A DNA stretch of 40,416 nucleotides from a virus. Below, in pieces: positions 24,432 to 32,013 of this stretch. The notes beneath the pieces were generated by a model that saw nothing but the letters and a program-made list of their open reading frames with translations, searched no databases and was not told the origin of the DNA. Both the position numbers and the translations under genes were made by a program. Each line of letters opens with the position of its first letter. The first letter of the stretch is position 1. Location of the stretch: IMG/VR virus record IMGVR_UViG_3300008997_000086, positions 1-40,416 of that record. The stretch is one strand, 5' to 3'.

Positions 24432-24604
24432 TAATCTCTCTTGTAAGGAACTACTTTATTTAAAAATTCTTTTCTTTTAGTACATCCACCACATTCTTTA
24501 ATTGTACCACGAGATACTGTATTGATAGCTCGTGCAATTGTATCACCGAGACCTCTATCAATTTTTTTTATAGCATTATTTTCTTTATTTGTAAAATTTT
24601 TCAT
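24431..24604 (-). CDS. Small Cys-motif protein (57 residues)
   Basis: This short gene fits exactly between its neighbours: it starts two bases after the stop of the 195-residue gene and its stop overlaps the next start as TAATG. The product begins MKNFTNKENNAIKKIDRGLG, has a helix with DTIARAINTVSRG, and ends with KECGGCTKRKEFLNKVVPYK. The C-G-G-C-x-K-R-K-E-x-L-N-K-x-x-P-Y pattern recurs in short proteins of many phages, where its role is unknown. Two cysteines alone could bind a metal only as a dimer, or form a disulphide. Confidence 0.75.
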   Translation of the reverse strand: MKNFTNKENNAIKKIDRGLGDTIARAINTVSRGTIKECGGCTKRKEFLNKVVPYKRD

Positions 24605-24605
24605 T

Positions 24606-25193
24606 TTATAGATTCATACTTTGTCGTTTTTTCATAGACTTCGCTCGTTTCTTTAAAATCTTACCCATTTTAGCTTTCATAGCCTTTGCACGTTTTCTAG
24701 CGGCTTTTTTTCCAATTTTTACATCTTTAGCAGTCTGTTTTTTACATTTTCTTCCACTACTATCTACTTTAAATCCTGGTGGACATTGTAATTTTTTAAC
24801 TCTTTTACCCTTTTTAATTTTTATAACCCATTGTCCAACTTCTGTTAAACTTTCATCCTTTGAAACTACATCAACGTCAAATTGATATTCTTCTTTGACG
24901 TACTTCTTTATAAATTTGTAATTTTTTATAAGTAATCTAGCATTCTCATCTAAATCTTCAAACGCATTACGAACAACTTCTTGGTTTAATTCATTTTCTT
25001 CTGGTGTTTTTTTAGGGTCATCAGGTTTCATGATGAAATCCATATACTTTGGCATATTAGTTAAGGTAGGAATAAGATTTTGTGCCGCACCAGTCATTCC
25101 AGCAATCAAACCTTCAAGAGTTTCATCTCCATCACCCTCATTTAATTGTTCAATTCGGAAATTCTTCCATTTTTTCCACATATTATGATTCAT
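24606..25193 (-). CDS. Basic-tailed putative internal head protein
   Basis: In this 195-residue protein the first 19 residues (KKWKNFRIEQLNE) end L-N-E|G at E19|G20, matching the gp21 rule. Residues 20-125 are mixed helical. Residues about 125-195 are extremely basic, with repeated Lys/Arg/Ala helices (KKAARKRAKAMKAKMGKILK), much like histone tails or T4 internal proteins that bind DNA. Inside it lies CPPGFKVDSSGRKC (residues 137-150), a Cys-Pro-Pro-Gly loop that recalls small disulphide or EGF-like modules and is unexpected here. The gene directly follows the protease gene. Confidence 0.65.
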   Translation of the reverse strand: MNHNMWKKWKNFRIEQLNEGDGDETLEGLIAGMTGAAQNLIPTLTNMPKYMDFIMKPDDPKKTPEENELNQEVVRNAFEDLDENARLLIKNYKFIKKYVKEEYQFDVDVVSKDESLTEVGQWVIKIKKGKRVKKLQCPPGFKVDSSGRKCKKQTAKDVKIGKKAARKRAKAMKAKMGKILKKRAKSMKKRQSMNL

Positions 25194-25195
25194 AT

Positions 25196-25816
25196 TTAAA
25201 TACCACTTAATATATCAGAAATTATAGATTCGGTTTTACACCACTTATCACAAATAGTTCCATCTTCCCTTACATCTTCTCTATTAACACTTTCGTTCAT
25301 TGGATGCATAAACGCACCATGTGTAGATGGATTGGATACGAAATCAAAAGCTATCAATTCAAAGTCTTTTTGTACTTCTACTGTATCATCATCTTTACTT
25401 TCTGATACTGAACCCATACCGCGGGAAGAAATACCAAGTTTAATACCAGCTTTAAATAGTTCTTTTAATATATTTCCAGCAGGTGTTGTTAAAACTTCAA
25501 TCTTACCAAGTAGATTGTCTCCTTCCCACCACATATCTCTTACATTGTGAGAAACATTCTTTAAATTAACAACCGAAGACTCTGGATGGTCAAGTTCTCC
25601 CATCGCTCGAGCTTCCTTTACAAATTCTTTTGTATATTTTGTAGATTCTCTCATTAAAATCTCTTTTGGATATACTCTTCCATTTTGATTCTTTGAGTTA
25701 GCTCTTTGTAGTACACCACTAACAATCAATTTACCAGAATTATCTGTAATTGATTCGTTTATATGTTGTGATGATACTTCAAAAAGTAAAGTATCTATTA
25801 AAAGTGATTTCGTCAT
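25196..25816 (-). CDS. 21: Prohead core maturation protease (T4 gp21-like)
   Basis: This 206-residue serine protease (T4 gp21 has 212) activates inside the prohead and cuts scaffold, capsid and internal proteins after [L/I]-x-E. Recognisable blocks are the GVLQRANSKNQNGRVYPKE strand, the catalytic His in GELDHPES (H77), and the catalytic Ser region KLGISSRGMGS (S130/S131). A late ELIAFDFVSNPSTHGAFM follows. Its own N-terminus contains HINE|S at E21|S22, consistent with self-removal of a leader. It lies between core-type genes and precedes bS21, scaffold and capsid in the same direction. Confidence 0.93.
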   Translation of the reverse strand: MTKSLLIDTLLFEVSSQHINESITDNSGKLIVSGVLQRANSKNQNGRVYPKEILMRESTKYTKEFVKEARAMGELDHPESSVVNLKNVSHNVRDMWWEGDNLLGKIEVLTTPAGNILKELFKAGIKLGISSRGMGSVSESKDDDTVEVQKDFELIAFDFVSNPSTHGAFMHPMNESVNREDVREDGTICDKWCKTESIISDILSGI

Positions 25817-25827
25817 TTTCTAACTCC

Positions 25828-26442
25828 TTATTTCATAAAATCAAATTCTTTATTATTAAATTGAGTTTCAAACTCTTCGGCATAATCTTTTGCCAACACT
25901 AACCTATCCTTCTTAGTAAACATATCACGAGCACTACCTCCGTAATTTTTAGCATATGATTTAGCACCATCGTCAACTAAGTATTTAAAAGCTTTAACAG
26001 CTAATTTAGGATTAAATTTATTCCTTTTCTTAAATTTAGATAAATTTTTAAGAATAGGTATATATCTTGACTTATAAATTTTAGCATCATTATCAATAAA
26101 CAATCTTAATTCTCTAGCTTCGTCTGATAGTCTCTCCTTTAATATACCACTTCTGTCTAACTTCTTTAATTCTTCATAAACCATTTGTTTTAAAGTAATT
26201 ATAGACTCATTTTTCTTCTTTTCATCAATTTTCTGAAGTAAGAATCCTTTTGCAAGTTTTTTCTCTCTTACAAATTCGGTATCTCCGTATTTTCTTCTTA
26301 GAGTAACGGGTAATTCTACATTACCACCATGATTGATAAAATGAGCAACTCTTTTTGCATCAACTTTATAAATTTTTCTCCACTTATTTTCTGGAAGATT
26401 GTTTAACCAACGATGTACTTCTTTTATTTTAAATCGTTTCAA
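25828..26442 (-). CDS. Conserved helical protein upstream of protease
   Basis: This 204-residue protein is of unknown function. Residues about 125-190 contain ELRLFIDNDAKIYKSRYIPI, LKNLSKFKKRNKFNPKLAVK and FKYLVDDGAKSYAKNYGGSA. This I-x-N-D-x-x-[I/L]-Y...PI..NL.KK pattern with a following helix appears in many short phage proteins without known function. The N-terminal half is basic (KRFKIKEVHRWLNNLPENKW). There is no gp21-type site near its start. Place and charge suggest a prohead core component, comparable to T4 gp67 or gp68 in position only. Confidence 0.65.
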   Translation of the reverse strand: MKRFKIKEVHRWLNNLPENKWRKIYKVDAKRVAHFINHGGNVELPVTLRRKYGDTEFVREKKLAKGFLLQKIDEKKKNESIITLKQMVYEELKKLDRSGILKERLSDEARELRLFIDNDAKIYKSRYIPILKNLSKFKKRNKFNPKLAVKAFKYLVDDGAKSYAKNYGGSARDMFTKKDRLVLAKDYAEEFETQFNNKEFDFMK

Positions 26443-26444
26443 AG

Positions 26445-26645
26445 TTAACTCCTACTTTTAAGAATTTCTTCTCTCATTTCATTCAATGATTTTATCAACC
26501 CATCAAGAAATTTTAAAGTTTCCACTTTACTTGGTTCTTGACCTCTAACTTTAGTTTTTTCAATGACCCATCTTCTTTTTAATTTAAATAAACTTCTTAA
26601 TCTATTCAAAAAAGTGGGGCCATTACTATCCCACTGTATCGGCAT
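26445..26645 (-). CDS. Small basic protein in head cluster
   Basis: This 66-residue helical protein (FLNRLRSLFKLKRRWVIEKT, then FLDGLIKSLNEMREEILKSR) has no recognised family. Its start lies seven bases after the previous stop and has no good ribosome binding site, so it probably depends on translational coupling. Its stop is two bases before the next start. Position between portal and protease fits the small core genes of T4 (67 and 68), but there is no sequence proof. Confidence 0.6.
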   Translation of the reverse strand: MPIQWDSNGPTFLNRLRSLFKLKRRWVIEKTKVRGQEPSKVETLKFLDGLIKSLNEMREEILKSRS

Positions 26646-26652
26646 AATAGAT

Positions 26653-26895
26653 TCAAGAAACTCTTCTCAAATTTGGGTCAATAGCCAACATATATCCTAA
26701 GACTGTTGGTTGTTTATGACCACCACCATATCCAGCTTTCTTCTTTTTCTTCTTCTTACTTACCCAATATGGTGTTGTTGGTGGCCCTTCCCCACCATCT
26801 ATGTTAGCAGAAACTGATGCTTCATCTAAAACATCAAGTATCATCTGCTTCAACAACTCTTTAAGTTGTTGTTCCTTAGTTTTTTGTGATGACAT
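26653..26895 (-). CDS. Small protein with head-targeting leader
   Basis: In this 80-residue protein the first 25 residues (KEQQLKELLKQMILDVLDE) form a clear amphipathic helix ending L-D-E|A at E25|A26. The rest is Gly/Pro-rich with a Lys run (about seven lysines near residues 47-53) and then GYGGGHKQPTVLGYMLAIDP. After cleavage a 55-residue basic peptide would remain, like the small internal peptides of T4 heads. It overlaps the end of the previous gene by 20 bases. Confidence 0.65.
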   Translation of the reverse strand: MSSQKTKEQQLKELLKQMILDVLDEASVSANIDGGEGPPTTPYWVSKKKKKKKAGYGGGHKQPTVLGYMLAIDPNLRRVS

Positions 26896-27751
26896 TCTTT
26901 ACTTCTTTAACTAATTCATAGTATCTCATCAAATTAACAACATCGTCATCTCTAACAATTTTATGATTTGTCATATTCTTAGTTAATTTGGTAGCTTCTT
27001 TTAATTTAATGGTTGTAACTTTATCATCAACATTTTTCAACATTGATTTTAGTTCTTTTGTCAATTTATCAACTTCACTATTAATAAATTCTCTTAAAGA
27101 ATTAGTATTAGAAACATTTTCTATATATTTTTTCAATAAAGCTTTTTGTTGTTCATTTAAAGATGAATATTTTGAATTAAACTTATCAACTAATATACTA
27201 TAAGATAACAATCTCATATCTTTTTCTTGTTGTTTATAAGTTTCAATAATTTTATTGGTCTTTACATTCGTTTCAATCTTTTTATTAATAATATGTTCTA
27301 TTATTTCAAACCTACTTTTAACCTCATCGGTTGGGTCATTCTTATGTATCTCTGTTGTGTATCCAAAAACTTTATATATAGAAGCCAAAAGTTTATAATT
27401 TGGTATACGAGAACTAAAAAATTCTGAAATGTCGTATGTATCTTTTATATCTTTAATAAGATTGTACTTTTCTTCTCGTAATTTCTTATTAGATAATTTT
27501 TGTCTGGACTTTATTACAGCTTCGACCATTTTTTCAGCTTTATATTCAGTTGGAAATTTTTGAGTAATAATAACATTATAAAGTTGCAACTCTTTCCCCA
27601 ATTCTGTATTTTCTTTGAAATACTTTTTTAACATCGCTACTGCATGTGACTTTTTACTATTATTAATAATGTCTGCAGTTACTTGTCTGGAAAGTAACTC
27701 AAATAATATTCCAGTATTTTTAATTTTTAAATGTTTTATGAATGAACTCAT
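26876..27751 (-). CDS. Helical prohead-core-type protein after portal
   Basis: This 291-residue protein is almost entirely helical and rich in Lys, Glu, Asn and Ile. The start SSFIKHLKIKNTGILFELLS and the stretch NKKLREEKYNLIKDIKDTYD are typical of a family found right after the portal gene in marine T4-like phages, with no experimental role known to me. A coiled-coil stretch (residues about 205-250, SEVDKLTKELKSMLKNVDDK) suggests self-assembly. A core or scaffold-associated role is inferred from context. The AT motif lies 40 bases before the start. Confidence 0.6.
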   Translation of the reverse strand: MSSFIKHLKIKNTGILFELLSRQVTADIINNSKKSHAVAMLKKYFKENTELGKELQLYNVIITQKFPTEYKAEKMVEAVIKSRQKLSNKKLREEKYNLIKDIKDTYDISEFFSSRIPNYKLLASIYKVFGYTTEIHKNDPTDEVKSRFEIIEHIINKKIETNVKTNKIIETYKQQEKDMRLLSYSILVDKFNSKYSSLNEQQKALLKKYIENVSNTNSLREFINSEVDKLTKELKSMLKNVDDKVTTIKLKEATKLTKNMTNHKIVRDDDVVNLMRYYELVKEVKNVITKN

Positions 27752-27790
27752 GTTAATTACTCCATTAAATTTTTTATACTATGATACAAT

Positions 27791-27800
27791 TATAAATATT
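27791..27800 (-). promoter_or_regulatory. TATAAATATT motif between portal and core-type gene
   Basis: The copy lies 40 bases before the start at 27751, in the 57-base gap after the portal gene, the only sizeable gap between 29632 and 19730 besides the motif-free short joins. Confidence 0.4.
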
Positions 27801-27808
27801 AAAGTATT

Positions 27809-29632
27809 TTATTTATCGTTATTATCTAAAGTATCTTTTACTTCACGTTTATACTCTTCATCTAAAGCAGTGGTTTCTTTCAATAATTGTAAACCACTAT
27901 TTCCCAGTGACTTTTTTAGTTTATCTAAATGTGCTAAAGCTAAAGTACTAGCTCCCTTCTTCATATCGTGTGCACCAAGTGGGTCTCTTCCTCTAGCCGA
28001 ACCATCTTTGCCAAATTTTGGTGGTCTCTTTGGCCTACCAGCACCTTCCCATCCACCTTCTGGACTTCCACCTTCTGGCCCAAGTTCTGTTCCTGTTCTA
28101 GCCATACTATCACCAAAATCATCTTCACCAAAATCATCCTCACCTGAACTACCTTCCGCTGCTGGGTCTGCACCTTCTTGTTCAATTGACTCGTATCTGA
28201 ACATTCTTTTTTGGTCATCAACTAATTGTTCTCTTACCTTTTTCTTTTCTTGAGCTGTAAATCCAAAAATTTCATCATACATAAATTCAGTTGGTAACAA
28301 CTTATTATCTTTCATATTAGCCGCTAAATCTATTTTTGTAGACCACAATTCAAGTTTTTCTTGTTCATATATCATTGATGGATTAGTTAGACCCAACTCA
28401 AAATTTACAAGGTCTGCATCTTGGTAACCTTGTGCATATAAATGAATTATACCAATTTTAGTTAACTCACTAACAACAATTCTTTGTACTCTTTCAATAG
28501 TACGAGCAAACCTAACGTCTTCAGCGGCCAAAGTTGCTTTCGCATTAACCTCTTCTTCATATCCCAAGAAAGCTTTCGGTATCTTTAGTGCGGCCAACAT
28601 TTTGTTTCTTAAATATTCGATATCTTCCACAGCTTCAAATGTCAATCCAGCGGCCGTATCAATCTCCGTACCACTATCACCACCACGAACTGGTAAGAAA
28701 AAATCTTCTGTTATATTTTGGACATTATACTTTAAATTGTAATCACCAGTATCTTTATCAATAACTGGAGCTTTCTTCATTTTATTAATGATTCGTTGCA
28801 TATAGTTATCAACTTCATTTGGTGGTATGTTTCCAATATCAATCTTGAATATTCTCTTTTCTGGTGCTCTCATGATACGATGTATTAACATAGCGTCTTC
28901 CATAAGAATTAATTGTTTCCAAGATTTACGAGCTCCTTCAATCATAGACTTTCCATATGGTATCATATTACTATCGGATAATAATCTAAAGTGAGCTACT
29001 TCATAATTTTCTAATTCATTATTGTTTGGATTCATTCTAACTGTATGTCTATCTTGTCCATTTTCAATAATGAATTTTACATAATAAGGATTCTCTGGGT
29101 CATCACCCTCTGAACGTGTAACATCATATGCAGATAGTGGAACTACATTTGTAACTCCATATTTCTCATGAATATCCAACTTCAAAAAGAAATCACCATA
29201 TTTACACATATTACGAATCCATGGCCATAAATTAAATTCTATATTCAAAACATCATAATAAAGATTGTGTAAAATATCATGTATATTATCCGAATCTGAA
29301 CGTATATTTAATATCTCACCATATTCAGACCTCATCGTTGATTCGTCTGCGTATATATCAAGTGCAGATGATAAAATGGAATCATTATCCATTGATTCAT
29401 AGTCTTGAAATAAACCAACTCGTTGTGAAGATGCTAATGTGTTATTTTTTGTACCCCAACCCATTGGTGACATATTGTTATACAACTTAGTAAACCTATC
29501 TGTCATATCTTGGTTTATAGCTTGTACCCTATTGGTGTCAGCTACTTTTAAAGTTCTCCCCCCTGCATGCCTAACAATGACATTTGTGGAAAATAATCTT
29601 TTTAATCTAGCTCTTAAACTTTTATCGGCCAT
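27809..29632 (-). CDS. 20: Portal vertex protein (T4 gp20-like)
   Basis: This 607-residue protein (T4 gp20 has 524) forms the dodecameric ring through which DNA enters and leaves the head. Family marks include SILSSALDIYADESTMRSEY near residue 85, YPKSMIEG-like GKSMIEGARKSWKQLILMED, RAPEKRIFKIDIGNIPPNEV, and the conserved clip-stem stretch LKIPKAFLGYEEEVNAKATL followed by EDVRFARTIERVQR. The last 110 residues are extra and acidic, then Gly/Pro-rich (GEDDFGEDDFGD, then GGSPEGGWEGAGRP), probably flexible inside the head or prohead. It follows the terminase gene by 13 bases, with a GAAGAGGA site. Confidence 0.95.
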   Translation of the reverse strand: MADKSLRARLKRLFSTNVIVRHAGGRTLKVADTNRVQAINQDMTDRFTKLYNNMSPMGWGTKNNTLASSQRVGLFQDYESMDNDSILSSALDIYADESTMRSEYGEILNIRSDSDNIHDILHNLYYDVLNIEFNLWPWIRNMCKYGDFFLKLDIHEKYGVTNVVPLSAYDVTRSEGDDPENPYYVKFIIENGQDRHTVRMNPNNNELENYEVAHFRLLSDSNMIPYGKSMIEGARKSWKQLILMEDAMLIHRIMRAPEKRIFKIDIGNIPPNEVDNYMQRIINKMKKAPVIDKDTGDYNLKYNVQNITEDFFLPVRGGDSGTEIDTAAGLTFEAVEDIEYLRNKMLAALKIPKAFLGYEEEVNAKATLAAEDVRFARTIERVQRIVVSELTKIGIIHLYAQGYQDADLVNFELGLTNPSMIYEQEKLELWSTKIDLAANMKDNKLLPTEFMYDEIFGFTAQEKKKVREQLVDDQKRMFRYESIEQEGADPAAEGSSGEDDFGEDDFGDSMARTGTELGPEGGSPEGGWEGAGRPKRPPKFGKDGSARGRDPLGAHDMKKGASTLALAHLDKLKKSLGNSGLQLLKETTALDEEYKREVKDTLDNNDK

Positions 29633-29645
29633 TTTATCCTCTTCC

Positions 29646-31223
29646 TTATATTAACCATTCTAATGATTCTTTACCATCACCAACATCCATTTGCCAACTA
29701 TCGTTTTTATTGACATCTTCGGTATCATAAACACCTTGATGGGATTGAAAATAATCGAATGAACGTTTTGTAAGTTCTATACCTTCTGCTCTCAATCTTA
29801 GAGCCGTATCTCTAACCCACAAACCTATAGCTAAACTCATAACAAGGTCATCATTGTACCCTACCATAGCTTCAGCTCTACTATTCTTATATATAAATAC
29901 AAACAACTCATCAATTAATCGTTGTGAATTAACGCTTACTGACTTTTCTCTGAAATATTCCTCTAATTTAGCAATAACAAGTGGTCTTGTCTTTGCTGTC
30001 ATACTAAATCCTGGAACCATGTTCCTATCTTGACTTCTATATCTATTTGTCAATTGTTTTGCTGTATCTACATACATTAAATCTTTTGATGTATAAAATA
30101 AATTCGGATATTCTGAATCTATTATGGTTTGTATAGCAGACCAACCAATATTATTGTTTTCCACAATTAATAATGCTTTATTATACTCTGTAGCAACACT
30201 TACACACATATTACCAAAATCTTTAGTTCCAATTTTACCTTTATATTCTGCTACTTGTTTCATTGACTCTACATCAATCACATGAAACGCTGAAAAGTCT
30301 GTACCATCTCCTCTACTAACATCAGCACTTAACACATAATCTTTAGAATAATCTGGATATTCCCATATCCACATATTAGAATCAAATCCTCTTCTTTCAA
30401 TTGGTTCTTTTACAAAATTTTCTCTATAATCTTCTATTATAAGACCATCAATTACAGTTTGACCAGAAGTTATAAAACTACAATCACACTCTTGAGCGGC
30501 TAACGATGGCCCTAATAATAAATCTTGTTTACTTCTCCACTCTTCTCCTCTTTCTGGGTGTATTGTCCAATGTAATTTTATAAAGTTCCATCCATTTATC
30601 CCATCTTCGGCATCCATCCAAGTTCTATGAAACCAATTACCAACACCATTTGGTGTAGATAGTGCAATACATTGACCACCCGTAGATAGTGTTTGTGATG
30701 CGGCAGCCCATATTGTATCAATCTTGTCTATAAATGCAGCTTCATCAAGAACTAATAGAGATAGTGCTTCTGAACGACCAGCTTCTTCCGAACTTGCTAC
30801 AGCTTTAATTTGTGAACCATTTTTATATCTCAAAGATAATTTGTTATCTTCAACACAACTTTGTTTTAACCAAGATGGTAAATTAGCATGCATAACACGA
30901 ACTTTTGTTACAAGATTTTTAGCAGTATCTTGTTTTGTAGCAATAACAAGAATATTTTTATCTTGATGAAATGTCATTAACCAAAGTGAATATCCAGCTG
31001 TTAATGTTGATATACCCAACTGACGTGCTTTTAAAATAACACTAAGTCTATTATCTTTAAAGTCCTCCAATGTTTTTTCTTGAAAATCCCATAATTGAAA
31101 TGGTATTTTGCCTTTAATTGGATGCTGTATCATACAATACTTCTTTAAAAAGTATACTGGGTCTTTGGCACACTTGACGTATTCAGACCTAACTAATTGT
31201 TTTAAGTCTTGTTTATCACTCAT
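29646..31223 (-). CDS. 17: Terminase large subunit (T4 gp17-like)
   Basis: This 525-residue motor protein packages DNA and cuts concatemers. The ATPase half shows the Q-motif region PFQLWDFQEKTL (41-52), Walker A KARQLGIST (65-73), and Walker B LSLLVLDEAAFID with D160 and E161, then ALSTPNGVGNWF. The nuclease half shows VLSADVSRGDGTDFSAFHVI (first acidic residue D301), IVENNNIGW and a late NDDLVMSLAIG with the acidic pair. All catalytic residues seem intact. It is shorter than T4 gp17 (610), mostly at the ends. The start codon overlaps the stop of the preceding small gene. Confidence 0.96.
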   Translation of the reverse strand: MSDKQDLKQLVRSEYVKCAKDPVYFLKKYCMIQHPIKGKIPFQLWDFQEKTLEDFKDNRLSVILKARQLGISTLTAGYSLWLMTFHQDKNILVIATKQDTAKNLVTKVRVMHANLPSWLKQSCVEDNKLSLRYKNGSQIKAVASSEEAGRSEALSLLVLDEAAFIDKIDTIWAAASQTLSTGGQCIALSTPNGVGNWFHRTWMDAEDGINGWNFIKLHWTIHPERGEEWRSKQDLLLGPSLAAQECDCSFITSGQTVIDGLIIEDYRENFVKEPIERRGFDSNMWIWEYPDYSKDYVLSADVSRGDGTDFSAFHVIDVESMKQVAEYKGKIGTKDFGNMCVSVATEYNKALLIVENNNIGWSAIQTIIDSEYPNLFYTSKDLMYVDTAKQLTNRYRSQDRNMVPGFSMTAKTRPLVIAKLEEYFREKSVSVNSQRLIDELFVFIYKNSRAEAMVGYNDDLVMSLAIGLWVRDTALRLRAEGIELTKRSFDYFQSHQGVYDTEDVNKNDSWQMDVGDGKESLEWLI

Positions 31224-31444
31224 TATGCTACTGAACTTGAATACATTGTCTGTACTTTACGTAAATAAGTTTCTGTTTGTGAAATTAAAGATGCGTCACT
31301 ACCACTTGCATTCAAATTAACAATTTCTGTTTGTAATGAATCTGCAATAGTTGATAGGTACGTAGGATTTCTAAGATTTCCTCTCTTATTATCACTAAGA
31401 GTTTGTATCTTTGTCTTTAACTCTGTAATTGAACTTACAGCCAT
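31223..31444 (-). CDS. Small helical protein before terminase
   Basis: This 73-residue protein has the pattern ITELKTKIQTLSDNKRGNLR, then ADSLQTEIVNLNASG and SLISQTETYLRKVQTM, giving two or three helices. No known family is recognised. It lies between the zinc-ribbon protein and the large terminase and shares its stop region with the terminase start. Either it or the zinc-ribbon protein occupies the usual place of the small terminase subunit, but it is much shorter than T4 gp16 (164 residues) and no DNA-binding motif is evident. Confidence 0.65.
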   Translation of the reverse strand: MAVSSITELKTKIQTLSDNKRGNLRNPTYLSTIADSLQTEIVNLNASGSDASLISQTETYLRKVQTMYSSSVA

Positions 31445-31445
31445 G

Positions 31446-32006
31446 TTAGTTCTCCTTAGTTTCTATTTTAGATAGTTCTAAATCTATCTTTTCTAATAAT
31501 TCTTTATAATGTCCTATAGCTTCATCGGCTTGTTCTATAATTTTTTCTTTATTAACATCCCATTTTTCTTTTTCAACGGAATGTCCATCAGGATTAATTT
31601 GATTATAAAATGTAACATCTCCTTGATTCTTCCATTCAGTAACATTTTGTAATTGTTCTTCTACAAAAGAACGTTGATTTAATAAAACTTTCTTTTTAGC
31701 CCATTCGTGATATGTTCCTTCAATACGAAGTTTATTTTCAATTACAACTTGACAATCAAAACAATGTCCAAATAATCTCCACATTTTATCGTCTAATTTT
31801 TTCTTCATTACCTTATCACATTCTGGACAAAACCAAGGTACTCGTGCTTCTGCCATAATATCAGTTAAATGACTCTTCTGGTCACCCTTTTTCTTTTTCT
31901 TGATATCTGACATACTTACAAATATTCTTTTTTCTGGTGTACCACCATCTAAAATACTTTGTAACGCTCTGTTTTGTCTTTCTGACTCTTTACTATATCC
32001 TGCCAT
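31446..32006 (-). CDS. Zinc-ribbon protein upstream of terminase
   Basis: This 186-residue protein carries a CxxC...CxxC pair (C60-P-E-C63 and C82-F-D-C85) with KKLDDKMWRLFGH between them, a typical zinc ribbon. It is followed by VVIENKLRIEGTYHEWAKKK and a Lys/Glu-rich C-terminal coiled coil (residues about 150-186). The N-terminus is basic. Similar proteins occur near the terminase in marine T4-like phages without known role. Possible roles are terminase partner, DNA-end recognition or late transcription factor; none is shown. It sits seven bases after the 885-residue gene and one base before the small gene. Confidence 0.7.
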   Translation of the reverse strand: MAGYSKESERQNRALQSILDGGTPEKRIFVSMSDIKKKKKGDQKSHLTDIMAEARVPWFCPECDKVMKKKLDDKMWRLFGHCFDCQVVIENKLRIEGTYHEWAKKKVLLNQRSFVEEQLQNVTEWKNQGDVTFYNQINPDGHSVEKEKWDVNKEKIIEQADEAIGHYKELLEKIDLELSKIETKEN

Positions 32007-32013
32007 AATTATC

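Noticed and set aside
27615-28253. Plus-strand open frame of 212 codons opposite the portal and core-type genes
   Set aside because: It has a membrane-like but biased composition from the reverse of a conserved coding region, spans the end of portal and the start of the next gene, and lacks a ribosome site.
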